From positions 1 to 64,000 of the forward strand of contig CAWCQQ010000013.1 in assembly GCA_963797675.1 (NCBI GenBank): 64,000 nucleotides of DNA, given 5' to 3'. The DNA is from DASQPR01 sp963797675. Its GTDB lineage: Bacteria > Actinomycetota > Actinomycetes > Mycobacteriales > Micromonosporaceae. The translations under genes and the position numbers were made by a program. Below the pieces are notes generated by a model. The model had not been told where the DNA came from and ran no database searches. It saw nothing but the letters and a program-made list of their open reading frames with translations. Positions 1 to 10,456 of this stretch are shown in pieces. The first letter of the stretch is position 1. Each line of letters opens with the position of its first letter.

Positions 1-97
1 GACCTCCGTGGCGTAAAGAATCTTTGACACCACGAATGTAAGACAGACTTAACTCGGTGTCAAATATTCTTGACTGTGCCGCGAGGTGTGCGGGCTG

Positions 98-667
98 TTA
101 GAGATGTGATAGCGCGCTCGTAGCCAGGTCGACCAGCGCAGCTTTCGGTGCATCCGGATCCGTCGGCGTTTTCGCGCCGAGACTCGTCGATGTGATGGTG
201 AAGCCGCGGCTGCCCGTTCGTACCAGCATGGTGTCGATGGTGCCGTTCCAGAACGCGTCGTCGCCGAGCCCGTCAACGTGTTCGCTGCTTGATTCGAGCT
301 GCTGGATCGTGTTGGTCATGTTGGTCTGATCGAGAAACTCATGGACCATGAGCTGCTGGCTGTGATCGGCGCTGGCAGCGTAGATACAGTCCGCGGCGGT
401 GCCACCGAGTTGGGTCATCGGCTCGCCCATCGCGGTGGTTACGTCGGCAGCCGTCACCAGGGTGCACGCAGTTCCGCCGCTGCCGGTCGTTTGGCCCGAG
501 TCAGCCGCGGAACTGGTCCGTGTCGAGCCGCTCAGCGACGAAGGTCGTGCCGCCGCATGATTCGCGCATCCGCCGACGGCGGCGGAGACGAGCGCCACGG
601 CGGATACGGCGAAAATCAGGTGATGCCGGCTGCGGCTGTGGTGGGGCAACGCTGGTCGTGTCGTCAT
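98..667 (-). CDS. putative secreted lipoprotein (DUF3558-like)
   Basis: Exported lipoprotein of unknown function, 189 aa. A basic N-terminus, a hydrophobic segment and the lipobox VGGC (lipidated Cys near residue 34) are visible, followed by a Ser/Thr/Gly-rich linker and a globular part with two Cys (near residues 68 and 92) in a CTLVTAADV...DC arrangement that resembles small actinobacterial DUF3558-type lipoproteins. The start at 667 is chosen because AGGAGA lies just upstream and because it places the signal peptide at the N-terminus; the open frame extends further upstream to 802 without a signal sequence. It is downstream of, and co-directional with, the LuxR-type regulator. The family assignment is by pattern only. 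Confidence 0.7.
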   Translation of the reverse strand: MTTRPALPHHSRSRHHLIFAVSAVALVSAAVGGCANHAAARPSSLSGSTRTSSAADSGQTTGSGGTACTLVTAADVTTAMGEPMTQLGGTAADCIYAASADHSQQLMVHEFLDQTNMTNTIQQLESSSEHVDGLGDDAFWNGTIDTMLVRTGSRGFTITSTSLGAKTPTDPDAPKAALVDLATSALSHL

Positions 668-841
668 CGTTTCTCCTGGTATTTGCGGTGGTTGAGGGAC
701 GAACGGGGCGCCGCAGGCGCCGACCATCGGCAACGGCGCGGCGGACTGCTCATCGTTCGAAGGTGGACGTGCCGCAGAGCCGCAGCCCGGTGTCATCGGC
801 ACGTGCGGGTCAGTGCCTGTCGATGGTTCGAGGGCTGCGTC

Positions 842-1859
842 TTACTGAAAGAAGCCGGTCGCGGATACCGGTCGCGATCCGTGCAGCGCGGGCAGGTAGT
901 GGTCGCGCAGGATCGTGGCGATCAGCTCCCGGCGGCTGCGGACACCGGTCTTGTCGAAGACGGACTTCAGGTGGTCCTGGACGGTGTTTCCGGAGATCCA
1001 CAGCGTCGCCGCGATCTCGCGCCGTCGAGCGGCCCTGGCACACCAGGCCGGTCACGCGAGCGTTCGCGTTCGGTCAGGCCGTACGCCCGCATGATGACGG
1101 CGGCCACCTCGATCGGGGTGGCCGCCTCGATGATGACGGCGACCTGATCCGCGGCCGGGTCGGCGCCGGTCAGGTACGACGCGTGCAGGACAACCCAGCG
1201 GCCGGCCTTCGTGCGTACCCGCAGCCTCGGCGCCGGCGCGCCGGCCGACCGACGGAGCAGCGCCATCGCGGTGGCGACCTCGGCCGGAACCGGCGGCCCG
1301 GCCGTGCCGTCGTGACCGAGTTCGGCGAACCACGCCTGTGCGGCGGCGGTTGCCGCGACGATCTCGCCGCCACGGTCGACCACGACGAGCCCCGGCGATC
1401 GGCGGCGGTGCCCTCGACCGCGCTCGCCACGAGCAGCCCGGCCCGGATGCCGTAGCCCAGATGCGGCGCCAGCTGCTGGACGAACTGCGTCTCCTCGTCG
1501 GAGAACGGGCTGCCGGCCGCGCGATGCAGGCACAGCAGCCCCCAGCAGTCGTCGCCGGTGCGCAGCACCGCGCGCAGTTCGTCGCCGAGCCCCAGCGGCT
1601 GGAACACGTCCCGGAAGCGGGCACTGGCCTCCAGGCTCCCGCCGGTCGCCCGGCCAGCGAGCGCACGCCGCCGGTGATGCTGCGCGAGTTCGGTCCACTG
1701 GTTGACGTCACGGCCGAGAAACTCGTTGTCGACCAGGTAAGGGATGGTCCGGTCGGGGATGCCCTCGCGGAACGCCTGCGTGAACAGCAGCGTCGCCGGA
1801 TCACTCGTCGCCCACCACAGCGCATCGACCGGAAGCACCCGCCGCAGCAGCGCCAGCAC
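842..1859 (-). pseudogene. LuxR-family transcriptional regulator (frameshifted)
   Basis: DNA-binding regulator with a C-terminal LuxR-type helix-turn-helix. It is read in three frames: the N-terminal sensory part from 1859 to about 1391, the central part to about 1066 (ends AYGLTERER), then VTGLVCQGRST, then EIAATLWISGNTVQDHLKSV and the C-terminus to the TAA at 842. TERE, ISGNTVQDHLKSV and RSRREL are the usual HTH signatures. The breaks at about 1391 and 1040 are repaired by altering one base of a G run. The N-terminal sensory domain is not a family I can name. The start is uncertain: GTG at 1859 is the first in-frame start codon. It precedes the lipoprotein gene on the same strand. Confidence 0.7.
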
Positions 1860-1971
1860 CTCGGCCTTGAGCCGCTCCGGCGGAAGACCCTGGTGGCATA
1901 GCGGACACGATGGCGGCCGCGGTCCCGGTCAATGCAGATCGACTGGCCATCATGCCCCCTGCCTCATCGTC

Positions 1972-2263
1972 TCAGAACTTCGTCACGATCTCGTAGCGGC
2001 CACGGGCCACGAGCTCGACACCCGTCGCCGCGACCGTCGCCGCCCGGCTCGCCTCGGCGTGCTGGTCGCTCACGAGCGCCGCGTCCTCGGTGTCCCACAA
2101 CGTCATCGTCATCGCCGACTCGGCCTTCCCGATCGATGAGGAACACTGCTCCGGCCACTCCGGGCAGCCCGCGCACCATCGGCGCGACCTGGCCCGTCAC
2201 GTGATCCACCCATTTGTCGAGCGCCTCCGGTGAACCACTCCACGTCGATGTCCTGGCAAACAT
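1972..2263 (-). pseudogene. small ABM-fold (antibiotic biosynthesis monooxygenase-like) protein, frameshifted
   Basis: Small protein of about 97 residues, probably a dimeric ferredoxin-like alpha/beta fold of the ABM/Dabb type. The N-terminal half (MFARTSTWSGSPEALDKW, then GLPGVAGAVFLIDREG) and the C-terminal half (ESAMTMTLWDTEDAALVSDQ ... GRYEIVTKF) lie in different frames. Removing one C in GGCCGAGTC near 2125 joins them. The start at 2263 is chosen because GGAGG sits 7 bases upstream; an in-frame ATG at 2275 lacks such a site. Function and substrate are unknown. It is upstream of and co-directional with the LuxR-type gene. Confidence 0.65.
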
Positions 2264-2462
2264 GCTGACCTCCATTGGTTTGGGCCTGTCCTGCGTTCAG
2301 CCTGCCCCGGGGCATGCCCGGCGACCATCCCAGGAACCTGGGATGGTCGATAGCAACTGGTGTCCGGTATCCGCACGACAGATTCTCATCGACGTCGATC
2401 GGCGCTATGGTGACGACGCGAGGTGCCCATCAGGGCCGCTCCAGGGTGAGAGGCCCACATCC

Positions 2463-3784
2463 ATGCCGTCGCCTGTCTCCGTTCGAGTGCTAGCGGTCAC
2501 CGTGGTTCTCGCCCTCACCGCGGGCTGCGGTTCGGCCGGTCACGCCGTCGCGGCAGACGCGGCACCCCCGGCACCTTCACCGGTGGGCGCGGCCAGCGGT
2601 GACGCTGCGACGGCGACAATCGGCGCCGCGGGTGGCACCGTGTCCGCCAAGGACGGTGGCATCACCGTCACCATTCCGGCCGGCGCGCTCACCGCCGACA
2701 CGACGATCGGCATCCAGCCGATCGAGAACACCGCCGCGGCCGGCCTCGGTCCCGGATATCGCCTCACGCCAGCCGGGCAGACGTTCGCCCAGCCGGTGCG
2801 GATCACCTTCCCGTACAGTGACGTCGACATCGAGGGCAGCGCGCCCGAGGCGCTCGGCATCGCGTTCCAGGACGCCGCCGGCCGATGGGAGTTCCAGACC
2901 TCCACCACCGTCGACACGACGGCCCGGACACTGACGGTGCCGACCACCCACTTCACCGACTGGTCCAAGGTGGCGGGCCTGCAGTTGCGGCCGGGCGACG
3001 CGACCGTCAAGGTCAAGGACCAGATCAGCCTGAAGGCCACGATCTGCCTGACCCGGGGCAAGGACGTCGTCTACGTCCGCAAGAGCTGTGGCGATCCGAC
3101 CTCCGACGACGCCGCGGCCGCACAGATCGTGCCCGGAACGTGGTCGGTCAACCGCGCCGTCGGTGGCAACGTCACGGTCGGTACGGTCCAGGGCGTCGAG
3201 GGCGTCGCCGAGTACTTCGCGCCGGCGAAGAAGCCATCCGGGGTCGGCGGTAAATCGATCGTCGCGGTAAGGTGCAGGCGAAGAGCTTCACCGGCACGAA
3301 GCTGCTGGTCAGCAACATCACCATCATCGACGGCTACCACGTCGTCGGGTCGTTCAAGGTCACCAACTCCAATATGGTCTGCGCCGGGGGGATCGCGGCC
3401 TACGTCACGGACACGTTCTCGTTCTCCTTGACCGACAACCACAACATCTACGCCGTGACCAACATCGCCAACTCGCCGAGCGACTACCCGACACCGGAGA
3501 TACCGAGCATCGGCGCCGGGATCGTGGTGACGAAAGCCGCCGACGCGTTCCACGCCACCGAAGGCACCGCCGACGTGTCCGGCGACCTCGTCACGGTGGC
3601 TGTAAAAGGCACGACCGTCGTCGGCGACTGCACCTACCTCAAAAACTACAAAGAGACTGGTACGGATGGCGTTGCCTCGGTCGGCTTCAGCTTCTACGTC
3701 TCGAAGTTCAAGGACGGTTCACAGGTCGGTATCCCCAACGACCGGCCGGGACTGCCCTGGACCTGGGTCGTCACCGAGCAGTGA
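2463..3784 (+). pseudogene. ZU5-domain secreted lipoprotein (one frameshift)
   Basis: Exported, probably lipid-anchored protein of about 440 aa. The N-terminus MPSPVSVRVLAVTVVLALTA followed by GCGS is a signal peptide with lipobox. GGTVSAKDGGITVTIPAGAL and the following beta-rich stretch match the ZU5 module, common in surface proteins. The second half is a soluble domain with several Cys. The frame changes near 3268 (KSIVAV in one frame, QAKSFTGTKLLVSN in the next), consistent with one missing base. No catalytic motif is seen. It converges with the sugar permease gene ending at 3820. Confidence 0.72.
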
Positions 3785-3819
3785 CACACTCCGTGCCCTG
3801 ATGGAACCAGGTGACGAGG

Positions 3820-4694
3820 TCAGCCCTTGACGGCTCCCTCGTTCGCGCCGCGGACGAAGTAGCGCTGGAAGATGAAGAAGATGATCGCGACCGGGATCGT
3901 CGCGAGCAGCGCCGCGCCGAGCTTCAGCGGATACTGCGTGCCCGAGCCGAGCGATCCGCTGACCAGGTCGGCGAGCCCGCGTGGCAGCGTGAAGTACTCG
4001 CGGGCTCTGCACCGCGACGAGCGTGCCGGGAAACTCGTTCCACGAGCCCTGGAACGACAGGATCGTCAGGGTGATCAGGGCCGGGCGGGCCATCGGCAGG
4101 ACGACCGACCAGTAGGTCCGGAAGACGCCGGCGCCGTCGATCCGGGCCGCCTCCTCCACCTGGACCGGGATCGACTCGAACATCTGCTTCATGATGAACA
4201 CACCGGCCGCGTCCACCAGGAGCGGCAGGATCAGGCCGCCGTAGCTGTCGTACAGGCCGAGCTGCTTGAGCACCAGGAACTTCGGGATGAGCAGGACGAC
4301 GCCGGGGACGGCCATCATCGCGACAATCGGTGGCGAAGATGCCGGCGCGGCCGCGGAACCGCAGCCGCGCCAGCGCGTAGCCGGCGAGCGAGTCGAAGAA
4401 GACCCGGCCGAGCGTGACCAGGACCGTGACGAGGATCGAGTTGATCATCCAGCGTGGGAAGTCGGTCCCGTCGAAGATGCGCAGGAAGCTGGCGTCGGTG
4501 AACGGATGCGGGATGGGCGACAGCGGATGCGCGGCCGCGTCCGGCTCGGATTTGAACGTGTTGGCGAGCTGGATGACGAAGGGGTAGAGAAACACCAGGG
4601 CGAAGAAGGCCAGCACGACGTAGCCGGTGATGCGGCTGGCGAGCTGGCGGGCGCGAGTGCTGTCGTCGCGTACGCGCAGCGATGGTGTGGTCAT
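3820..4694 (-). pseudogene. sugar ABC transporter permease, CUT1 MalG-type (frameshifted)
   Basis: Inner-membrane permease of a carbohydrate ABC importer, about 290 aa, MalG/AraQ-like. It starts with MTTPSLRVRD at 4694 behind GGGAGG, has a hydrophobic first helix (YVVLAFFALVFLYPFV), the permease EAA loop EEAARIDGAGVFRTYWSVVLPMARPAL, and ends FFIFQRYFVRGANEGAVKG. Frame breaks at about 4322 and 4008 each correspond to one extra C. Its ATG overlaps the TGA of the upstream permease (ATGA at 4691-4694), which indicates translational coupling. No ATP-binding subunit is encoded nearby; actinobacterial CUT1 systems often share an MsiK-type ATPase encoded elsewhere. Confidence 0.85.
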
Positions 4695-5856
4695 CGGTGC
4701 CTCCCGACTGAGCGCGTCGTGGCGCGCGAGACCTGACCGCGGCGGGGTGCGTCGCGGTCGCGCATGATCCACCGCTGCATCAGCGTCATCACCACGATGA
4801 TGAGGAACAGGACGAACGAGATCGCGGCGCCGGAGCCGTAGTTGAAGTCCTTGAATGCCGTCTGGTAGGACAGGAATGCCGGGGTGAGCGTGGTCTTTGC
4901 CGGGTTGCCCTGGCTCATCACGTAGATCTGGTCGAAGACCTGCCAGGTGCCGATGAGTCCGAGCGTGATGACCAGGAAGAGGGCCGGTTTGAGCTGCGGC
5001 AGGGTGACGTAGCGCAGCCGCTGCCAGCGGGATGCGCCATCGATCATGGCGGCCTCGTCCAGCTCGACCGGCAGGTTCTGCAGCGCGGCCAGGAACATCA
5101 GCATGAACGTGCCGCTCGTGGTCCAGACCACCAGCGTGATGATCGCGCACATGGCGACGCTCGGCCCGGAAATCCAGTCCCATGTGGACAGTCCGAGCAG
5201 GTGCGAGCCGGTCAGCGCGTGCGGCGGCGCGTCCGGGTCGACGAGCCCGAGCGCGCCGAGAATGATCTGGATGACCCCGCGCGGGTCGGCGAACCAGGCG
5301 GGGCCGTTGATGCCGAGGAACCTCAGCAGCGCGTTGATCGCGCCGCTGTTGGAGAACATGAACAGGAACACCACGCTGATGGCGACCGAGCTGGTCACCG
5401 ACGGGAAGTAGAACGCGGTGCGGAAGAAGCCCTTGCCGCGCAGCAGGCGCCCGTTGACGACCAGCGCCAGGACCAGCGCCAGTACGGTCTGCAGCGGCAC
5501 CACGAGCAGCACGTAGTAGAGGTTGTTGCGGATGCTCGTCATGAAGTCCTCGCGGGTCAGGCCGTCGACGGCGACGAGGTTGGTGTAGTTGGCGCCGCCG
5601 GCGAGCGGCACCCCGAGGTGAACGGGCTGCCCTGGCCGTTCCATTTCGTGAAGCTCACGAACAGCGCCATCAGGATCGGCAGCAGCAGGAACAGGCCGAG
5701 GATGACGACCACCGGTGTGACGAACAGCCAGCCGGCGACGCCCTGCCGGCCCGCGATGCCGCCGCGCGGGCCGCGGCGCGCGGGCGCGATGGCGTCGGCG
5801 CGCTCCGCGATCGCGGTGCTGGGCACGGCCACGGTCACGGGCCCGCCGGCGGTCAC
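4691..5856 (-). pseudogene. sugar ABC transporter permease, CUT1 MalF-type (frameshifted)
   Basis: Membrane subunit of the same sugar importer, MalF/LacF-like. The N-terminal helix LFVTPVVVILGLFLLLPILM is in one frame. From about 5617 (GSPFTSG then VPLAGGANYTNLV) the rest is in another, including the EAA loop ELDEAAMIDGASRWQRLRYVTLP. A G run at 5615-5618 explains the break. GTG at 5856 is used as start, but GTGGCCAAG at 5866, in the downstream frame and behind GGGGA, could be the true start if a second indel lies near 5857. It ends in a TGA that overlaps the next permease start. Confidence 0.82.
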
Positions 5857-5897
5857 GTCGCTTGGCCACGGCGGGTCCCCTTTCGGCGTGTGGTGCA

Positions 5898-5931
5898 GCC
5901 GGTGCGGCGCGGATGCCCGCGCCGCACCGGC
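5898..5931 (-). terminator. stem-loop between binding-protein and permease genes
   Basis: Perfect inverted repeat: 15-base arms GCCGGTGCGGCGCGG / CCGCGCCGCACCGGC with a 4-base loop, directly after the stop of the sugar-binding protein gene and before the permease. There is no T tract. As in other binding-protein-dependent operons it could lower transcription into, or protect mRNA upstream of, the permease genes. Confidence 0.7.
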
Positions 5932-5937
5932 GTTCGG

Positions 5938-7189
5938 TCAGCCGCTGCTCCTGCAGCGCCGCGGCCAGGTTCGTCTGCACCCTCTTCAGGATCGCGTCGG
6001 GGCTACCGCTGGCCAAGCCGCTGAGCTGGCTGTCGAAGTCGGCGAGGACGCTGTCGACCTTCGGAGCGTTCACCGGGCCGTGCGCGAAGTCGGCGGAGTC
6101 GACGAACGCCGCGTCGTTCGGGAACTGCGTGCAGGTACTCGGCCTTGGCCGACTGGCGCGACGGCATGACGCCGAAGGCCTTCGCGAACGACAGCTGCTG
6201 GTGCTTGGCGGTCATCGCCTCGACGAACTTGATCGCCTGGTCCTTGAACTTGCTCTTGGCCGAGATGCCCCAGCACTGGGTGAAGGACAGCGTGCCCTTG
6301 CCGGCCGGGCCGGCCGGCAGCTGCACGACTTGTAGTTGATGTTCGGGTAGTCGCTCTGCATGGCGCCCTCGATCCAGTTGCCTTCCATCGCCATCGCGGT
6401 CTTGCCCTTGCCGAACGCCTCGCCGCCCCAGCCCGCGTCAACCTGCTTCGGGTAGACGGCCAGGCCCTGCTTGAGCAGGCCCTGCACGTACGTCAGCGCC
6501 TGTACGTTCTGCGGGGTGTCGGCGGTCGCCTGGGTGCCGTCCGTGTTGGTGAGCCAGCCGCCGGCCTGCACCATGAACGCGCCGAGGCGGTCACGGGTGT
6601 CAGCCGTGGCCAGCGGCGTGATGCCCGCCGCCTTGAGCTTCTTGGACACCGCCGTCAACTGGTCCCAGGTGGTGGGGATGTCGGCGTCGGTGAGGCCGGC
6701 TTTCGCCCACAGATCGGTGTTGATCTCCAGCGCCAGCGTCGAGAAGTCCTTCGGGATGCAGTACAGCTGGCCCTTGTACGTGAACGCGTTGCGCAGCGAC
6801 GGGTAGAAGTCGTTCGACGTCCGGCACCTTGCTCGCGTACGGCTCGAGGGCGCCGACGCTCGCGTAGTTGGCGAACACGCGCCGCGTCGACGTAGAACAC
6901 GTCGGGCGGGGTGCCACCGGCGAACGCCTGCCCGAGCTGCTGGGCGATGTCCTGAGCCGGCGTGACGGTGACGGTGTTGCCGCTGCTCGTCGCCCAGGTC
7001 GCGGCCGCGTCCTTGACCGCCTTGGTCTCGGCGTCGCCGGACGAGGCGATCAGGACCTGCAAGCTTCGCCGGTCCGGACGTCTGCTGCGGAGTGGATGTG
7101 CCGTTGAAGCCGCCACCGCACGCGGCGGTGGACAGCGTCAGTGTGGCGAGTGCCGCGATGACAGCGGCTCTGCGCAATCGGTGTGTCAT
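5938..7189 (-). pseudogene. sugar ABC transporter substrate-binding lipoprotein (multiple frameshifts)
   Basis: Extracellular sugar-binding lipoprotein of the CUT1 importer, about 415 aa. The signal peptide and lipobox are at the N-terminus (AVIAALATLTLSTAACGGG). Segments typical of solute-binding family 1 are read in alternating frames: IASSGDAETKAVKDAAATW, FAGGTPPDVFYVD, YPSLRNAFTYKGQLYCIPKD, TDADIPTTWDQL, GKGKTAMAMEGNW and SKFKDQAIKFVEAM. Breaks lie near 7068, 6886, 6820, 6328, 6127 and 5945. No missense decay is evident between them, so indel error is likelier than true loss. It starts 42 bases after the LacI-type gene and is followed by a strong hairpin before the permeases. Confidence 0.85.
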
Positions 7190-7231
7190 GGATGTCCCTC
7201 CTTCGGGGGTGACCGTGCGAGGGGAAGTTGG

Positions 7232-8266
7232 TCAGCCGGAGTCCCGGACGACCAGATGCGGAGCGAGGAGTACGTGCCGCATCGACGGATCGGCGACGTC
7301 GGGGTCACGGGCGTCGCGATCGCCGTTGCTCAACGGCGTCGGGTGGTCGCCGAGCAGCAGCGACAGCGTGCGAACACATTCGGCGGCGGCCTCGGCGAGC
7401 GGCTGGCGGACGCTGGACAGGCCGGTCGCCTGCGCCATCGGAGTGTCATCGAAGCCGATCACCGCGAGATTTCGGTAGTCGCCACGCGCCCAGGGCAAGC
7501 GGGTCGCTCGCGCAGACCACTGCGGTCGGCGGATCCGGCGAGCGCGAGCAGATCGCGCGGTGAGTCGCTCGCCTTCGGCGACGCCGTCGAATGCGTGTGC
7601 CGGCGAGCCCGTCGGTAGCCAGCCCGGCCGCACGCATCGCCCGCTGCCCAACCGGCGCGCCGGTCGTCGCCGACGCCGGAGCCCGAGCGGCCAGCCGAGG
7701 AAGGCGATCCGCCGGTGACCGGCGGCGATCAGGTGGTCGGTGGCAGCGTCGGTGCCGGCCGCGCCGTCGATGTCGACCCAGCTGTGCCGGTCCTGCGCAC
7801 CCCACGGCCGACCGAACGTGGTGAACGGGACCCGCCGCTGGCGCAGCCAGGCGGTGCGAGTGTCCTCGTGGTGGGTGTGGGTGAGGACAAAGGCATCCAG
7901 CGCGTACGAGGCGAGCAGGTCGTCGTACGTGGCGATCTCGGTCGCGTCGTCGGCGGCGGTGTAGAGCACGATCCGGTATCCGGCCGGTGCCGCAGACTCG
8001 GTGATGCCGTGCAGGAACCGGTCGAGCACGGAGGCTTCGATGCCGTTGCGGATCGGGTCGATGCGCACCCCGATCAGGCGCGACCGGCCGGTGCGCATCT
8101 GCCGTGCGGCGAGGTTGGCCCGGTAGCCCAGCTCCTCGATCGCCGCCATCACCCGCGCCCGCGTCTCGTCACGCACCATGTCAGGCGCGTTGAGCACGTT
8201 GGACACGGTCTGCCGAGACACGTTGGCGTGCCGGGCTACCGTGTCAATCGTCACCTTTGACGGCAT
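7232..8266 (-). pseudogene. LacI-family transcriptional regulator (internal compensated frameshifts)
   Basis: Sugar-responsive repressor, about 345 aa. Residues 4-60 form the LacI HTH and hinge (VTIDTVARHANVSRQTVSNV ... YRANLAARQMRTGRS), followed by a periplasmic-binding-like effector domain (IGFDDTPMAQATGLSSVRQP near the C-terminus). The frame stays open end to end, but from about 7480 to 7700 the protein-like sequence alternates with another frame (for example PPTAVVCASDPLALGAWR), so several compensating indels are present and that part of the in-frame translation is not meaningful. First gene of the regulator - binding protein - permease cluster, divergent from the glycosidase. Two operator-like palindromes just upstream suggest autoregulation. 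Confidence 0.85.
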
Positions 8267-8290
8267 AGGTCCCTATCCATAATACGGTGT

Positions 8291-8332
8291 TTGATCGTTC
8301 AAGCCGTCGTGCGTCACGATTGGATCGTTCAA
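8291..8332. promoter_or_regulatory. two LacI-type operator candidates in the divergent promoter region
   Basis: Two copies of GATCGTTCAAG start 30 bases apart (8293 and 8323). Each sits in an imperfect palindrome with a central CG, TTGATCGTTCAA at 8291-8302 (5 of 6 positions symmetric) and TGGATCGTTCAA at 8321-8332. Centre CG and about 12-bp symmetry are usual for LacI-family sites. They lie between lacI (start 8266) and the glycosidase (start about 8429); a TATTAT -10-like element for the lacI direction is at 8278-8283. Binding is inferred. Confidence 0.55.
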
Positions 8333-8428
8333 GTTGCTGGGATGTATCGAACTTTCTCGCTGTCCGGGCTCCGTGTCAAGTCGAAACGTCCACATCGGCG
8401 CATCAGAGATCGTGGCAAGGGAGGTGCC

Positions 8429-10399
8429 ATGCCATCGGCCTCTGGCTTCGACGTACCGAACCCATGCACAACCTCGTCGCGACCGTTGCCGCACCCGCCT
8501 GCGTGCTCGGCGACCGCGACGGGCAGATGCGCCCGGACGGAGTGCAAGGACTGTACGTCTCGGACGTCCGGGTGCTGCGCGGTGCTCGGATCACGCTCGA
8601 CGACCGCGCGCCGGTGGGTCTCGGCTGCGAACCTGCCGGGCCCGATCGCGACCGACTTTCACGGCGTCGTGCCCGGCCTCGGCGATCCATCGCCCGACCC
8701 GACCGTACGCATCGAGCGCACCCGGACGCATGCGCCCGGACGGGCATGGACGAGACCATCCGGGTCCGGACGACCGCGGTCGCACCGATCCGCGCGAGCC
8801 TCACGCTGTCGCTGATCCCGGACATGACGCCCTTGACGGTCGCGCGATCCGGCCGCGACGGGCCGTCGCCGGTGACCCGTACCGACGGCCACGAACTCGT
8901 GTGGAACCGCGACGGCGTCGCGGTCACCGCCACCGCCGACGCCGCCGACATCGATGTCACCGCGAGCACGGCGCGATGGTCCATCGATCTGCGCAGCGGC
9001 GACGAGATCACGCTGCGCTGGTCGGTTCGCGTACGCGATCTCACGTCCCCGACGGTCGCGGCACGCAGCCCGATCGAGTGGACGACACCGGCCGTCGTCG
9101 CACCCGATCCACGCCTCGGCCGGCTGGTCGAGCAGGCGCTGGCCGACCTCGCATCGCTGCGGCTCGCCGACGCTGCGACACCGCAGGACACCTTCATCGC
9201 CGCCGGCGCGCCCTGGTTCCTGACCCTGTTCGGCCGGGACAGCATCTGGGCCGCCCGGATGATGCTGCCGCTCGGCACCGGGCTGGCCGAGAGCACGCTG
9301 CGAACGCTCGCCAACCGCCAGGGGACCCGCGTCGATCCGGCCTCCGGCGAGGAGCCCGGCAAGATCATGCATGAGTGGCGAAGCGCCGATGTCCGGATCC
9401 GGCCGGCTTCGGCGCGCGCCGCCGGATCGGCGGTGTACTACGGCACGATCGACGCGACCCTGCTGTGGATCAGTCTGCTCGCCGACGCGTGGCGCTGGGG
9501 CATGCCCGACGACGTCGTCGTCGGCTTCATGCCGTACCTCCGCAACGCCCTGAGCTGGCTCGGCGACTACGGCGACGCGGCCGGCGACGGCTTCATCTCC
9601 TACGTCGACCGCACCGGGCGGGGCCTGGCGAACCAGGGCTGGAAGGACTCCGGCACATCCGTGCGGTTCCGCGACGGAACAATCGCCGCGGCGCCGATCG
9701 CGCTGTGCGAGGTGCAGGGGTACGCCCACCGTGCGGCGCTGGACGGGGCCGCGCTGATGGACGCGTTCGGCGACGTGCGGGTCGCCGACCGCTGGCGCGA
9801 CTACGCGACGCGGCTCGCGGACCGGTTCCGCGCACGGTTCTGGGTGGACGGCCCGCTCGGCGCGCATCCGGCCCTCGCGCTCGACCGAGACGGCCGGACC
9901 GTGGACGCGTTGACCAGCAATATCGGCCACCTGCTCGGGACCGGGCTGCTCTCGGGCGACGAGGAGTCAACGGTGGCGCGCATGCTCGGACTGCCGACAC
10001 TCGCCGGCGGGTACGGCCTACGGACGATGTCCGATCTCGACGCCGCGTACGACCCGCTGTCCTACCATTGCGGCTCCATCTGGCCGCACGACACCGCGAT
10101 CACGCTGCTCGGCCTGGCCACGATGCCCGACGATCCGGACTGCGCAGGCCACCGCCGCGACCCTCGCGGAGGGACTGCTCACGGCGGCCGAGGCGTTCGA
10201 CTACCGGCTGCCCGAACTCTTCAGCGGCGATGCCCGGACGGACACCGACCGACCGCTGCCACATCCGGCCGCCTGCCGACCGCAGGCCTGGGCCGCCGCC
10301 GCTGCGATCGTCGTCCTCCAGGCGCGGCTCGCGTCCGCCGACGCGCGCGGCACGGTGGCAACTCCCGGAGTGTCGGCGATGCCCGGCATCCGCGCATGA
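8429..10399 (+). pseudogene. glycogen-debranching-type glycoside hydrolase (GDE_N plus MGH1-like (alpha/alpha)6 domain), frameshifted
   Basis: Probable intracellular glycosidase acting on alpha-glucosidic oligosaccharides. The N-terminal part (GQMRPDGVQGLYVSDVRVLRG) is the glycogen-debranching N-terminal module. The C-terminal part, with APWFLTLFGRDSIWAARM, EEPGKIMHEWR and CGSIWPHDTAI, is the MGH1/amylo-alpha-1,6-glucosidase-like toroid. Start at 8429 follows GGGAGG, but it needs a frame change near 8455; ATG at 8464 is in the main frame. Further breaks lie near 8630, 8735 and 10145, and the true C-terminus (SAMPGIRA) ends at the TGA at 10397. Divergent from the LacI/ABC genes, so likely part of the same sugar regulon. 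Confidence 0.8.
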
Positions 10400-10456
10400 T
10401 CATGGCCGTGGTGAGGACGCGGATCCGGTCGGCGAGGGTCTGTTCGAGTGTGGTGT

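Noticed and set aside
8659..9930. 423-codon minus-strand open frame opposite the debranching-type glycosidase
   Set aside because: High-GC antisense artefact; the plus-strand protein has recognisable GDE_N and MGH1 signatures.
842..10399. Programmed ribosomal frameshifting as an explanation of the many frame breaks
   Set aside because: Breaks occur in many unrelated genes, in both directions, without a common slippery site or downstream structure.
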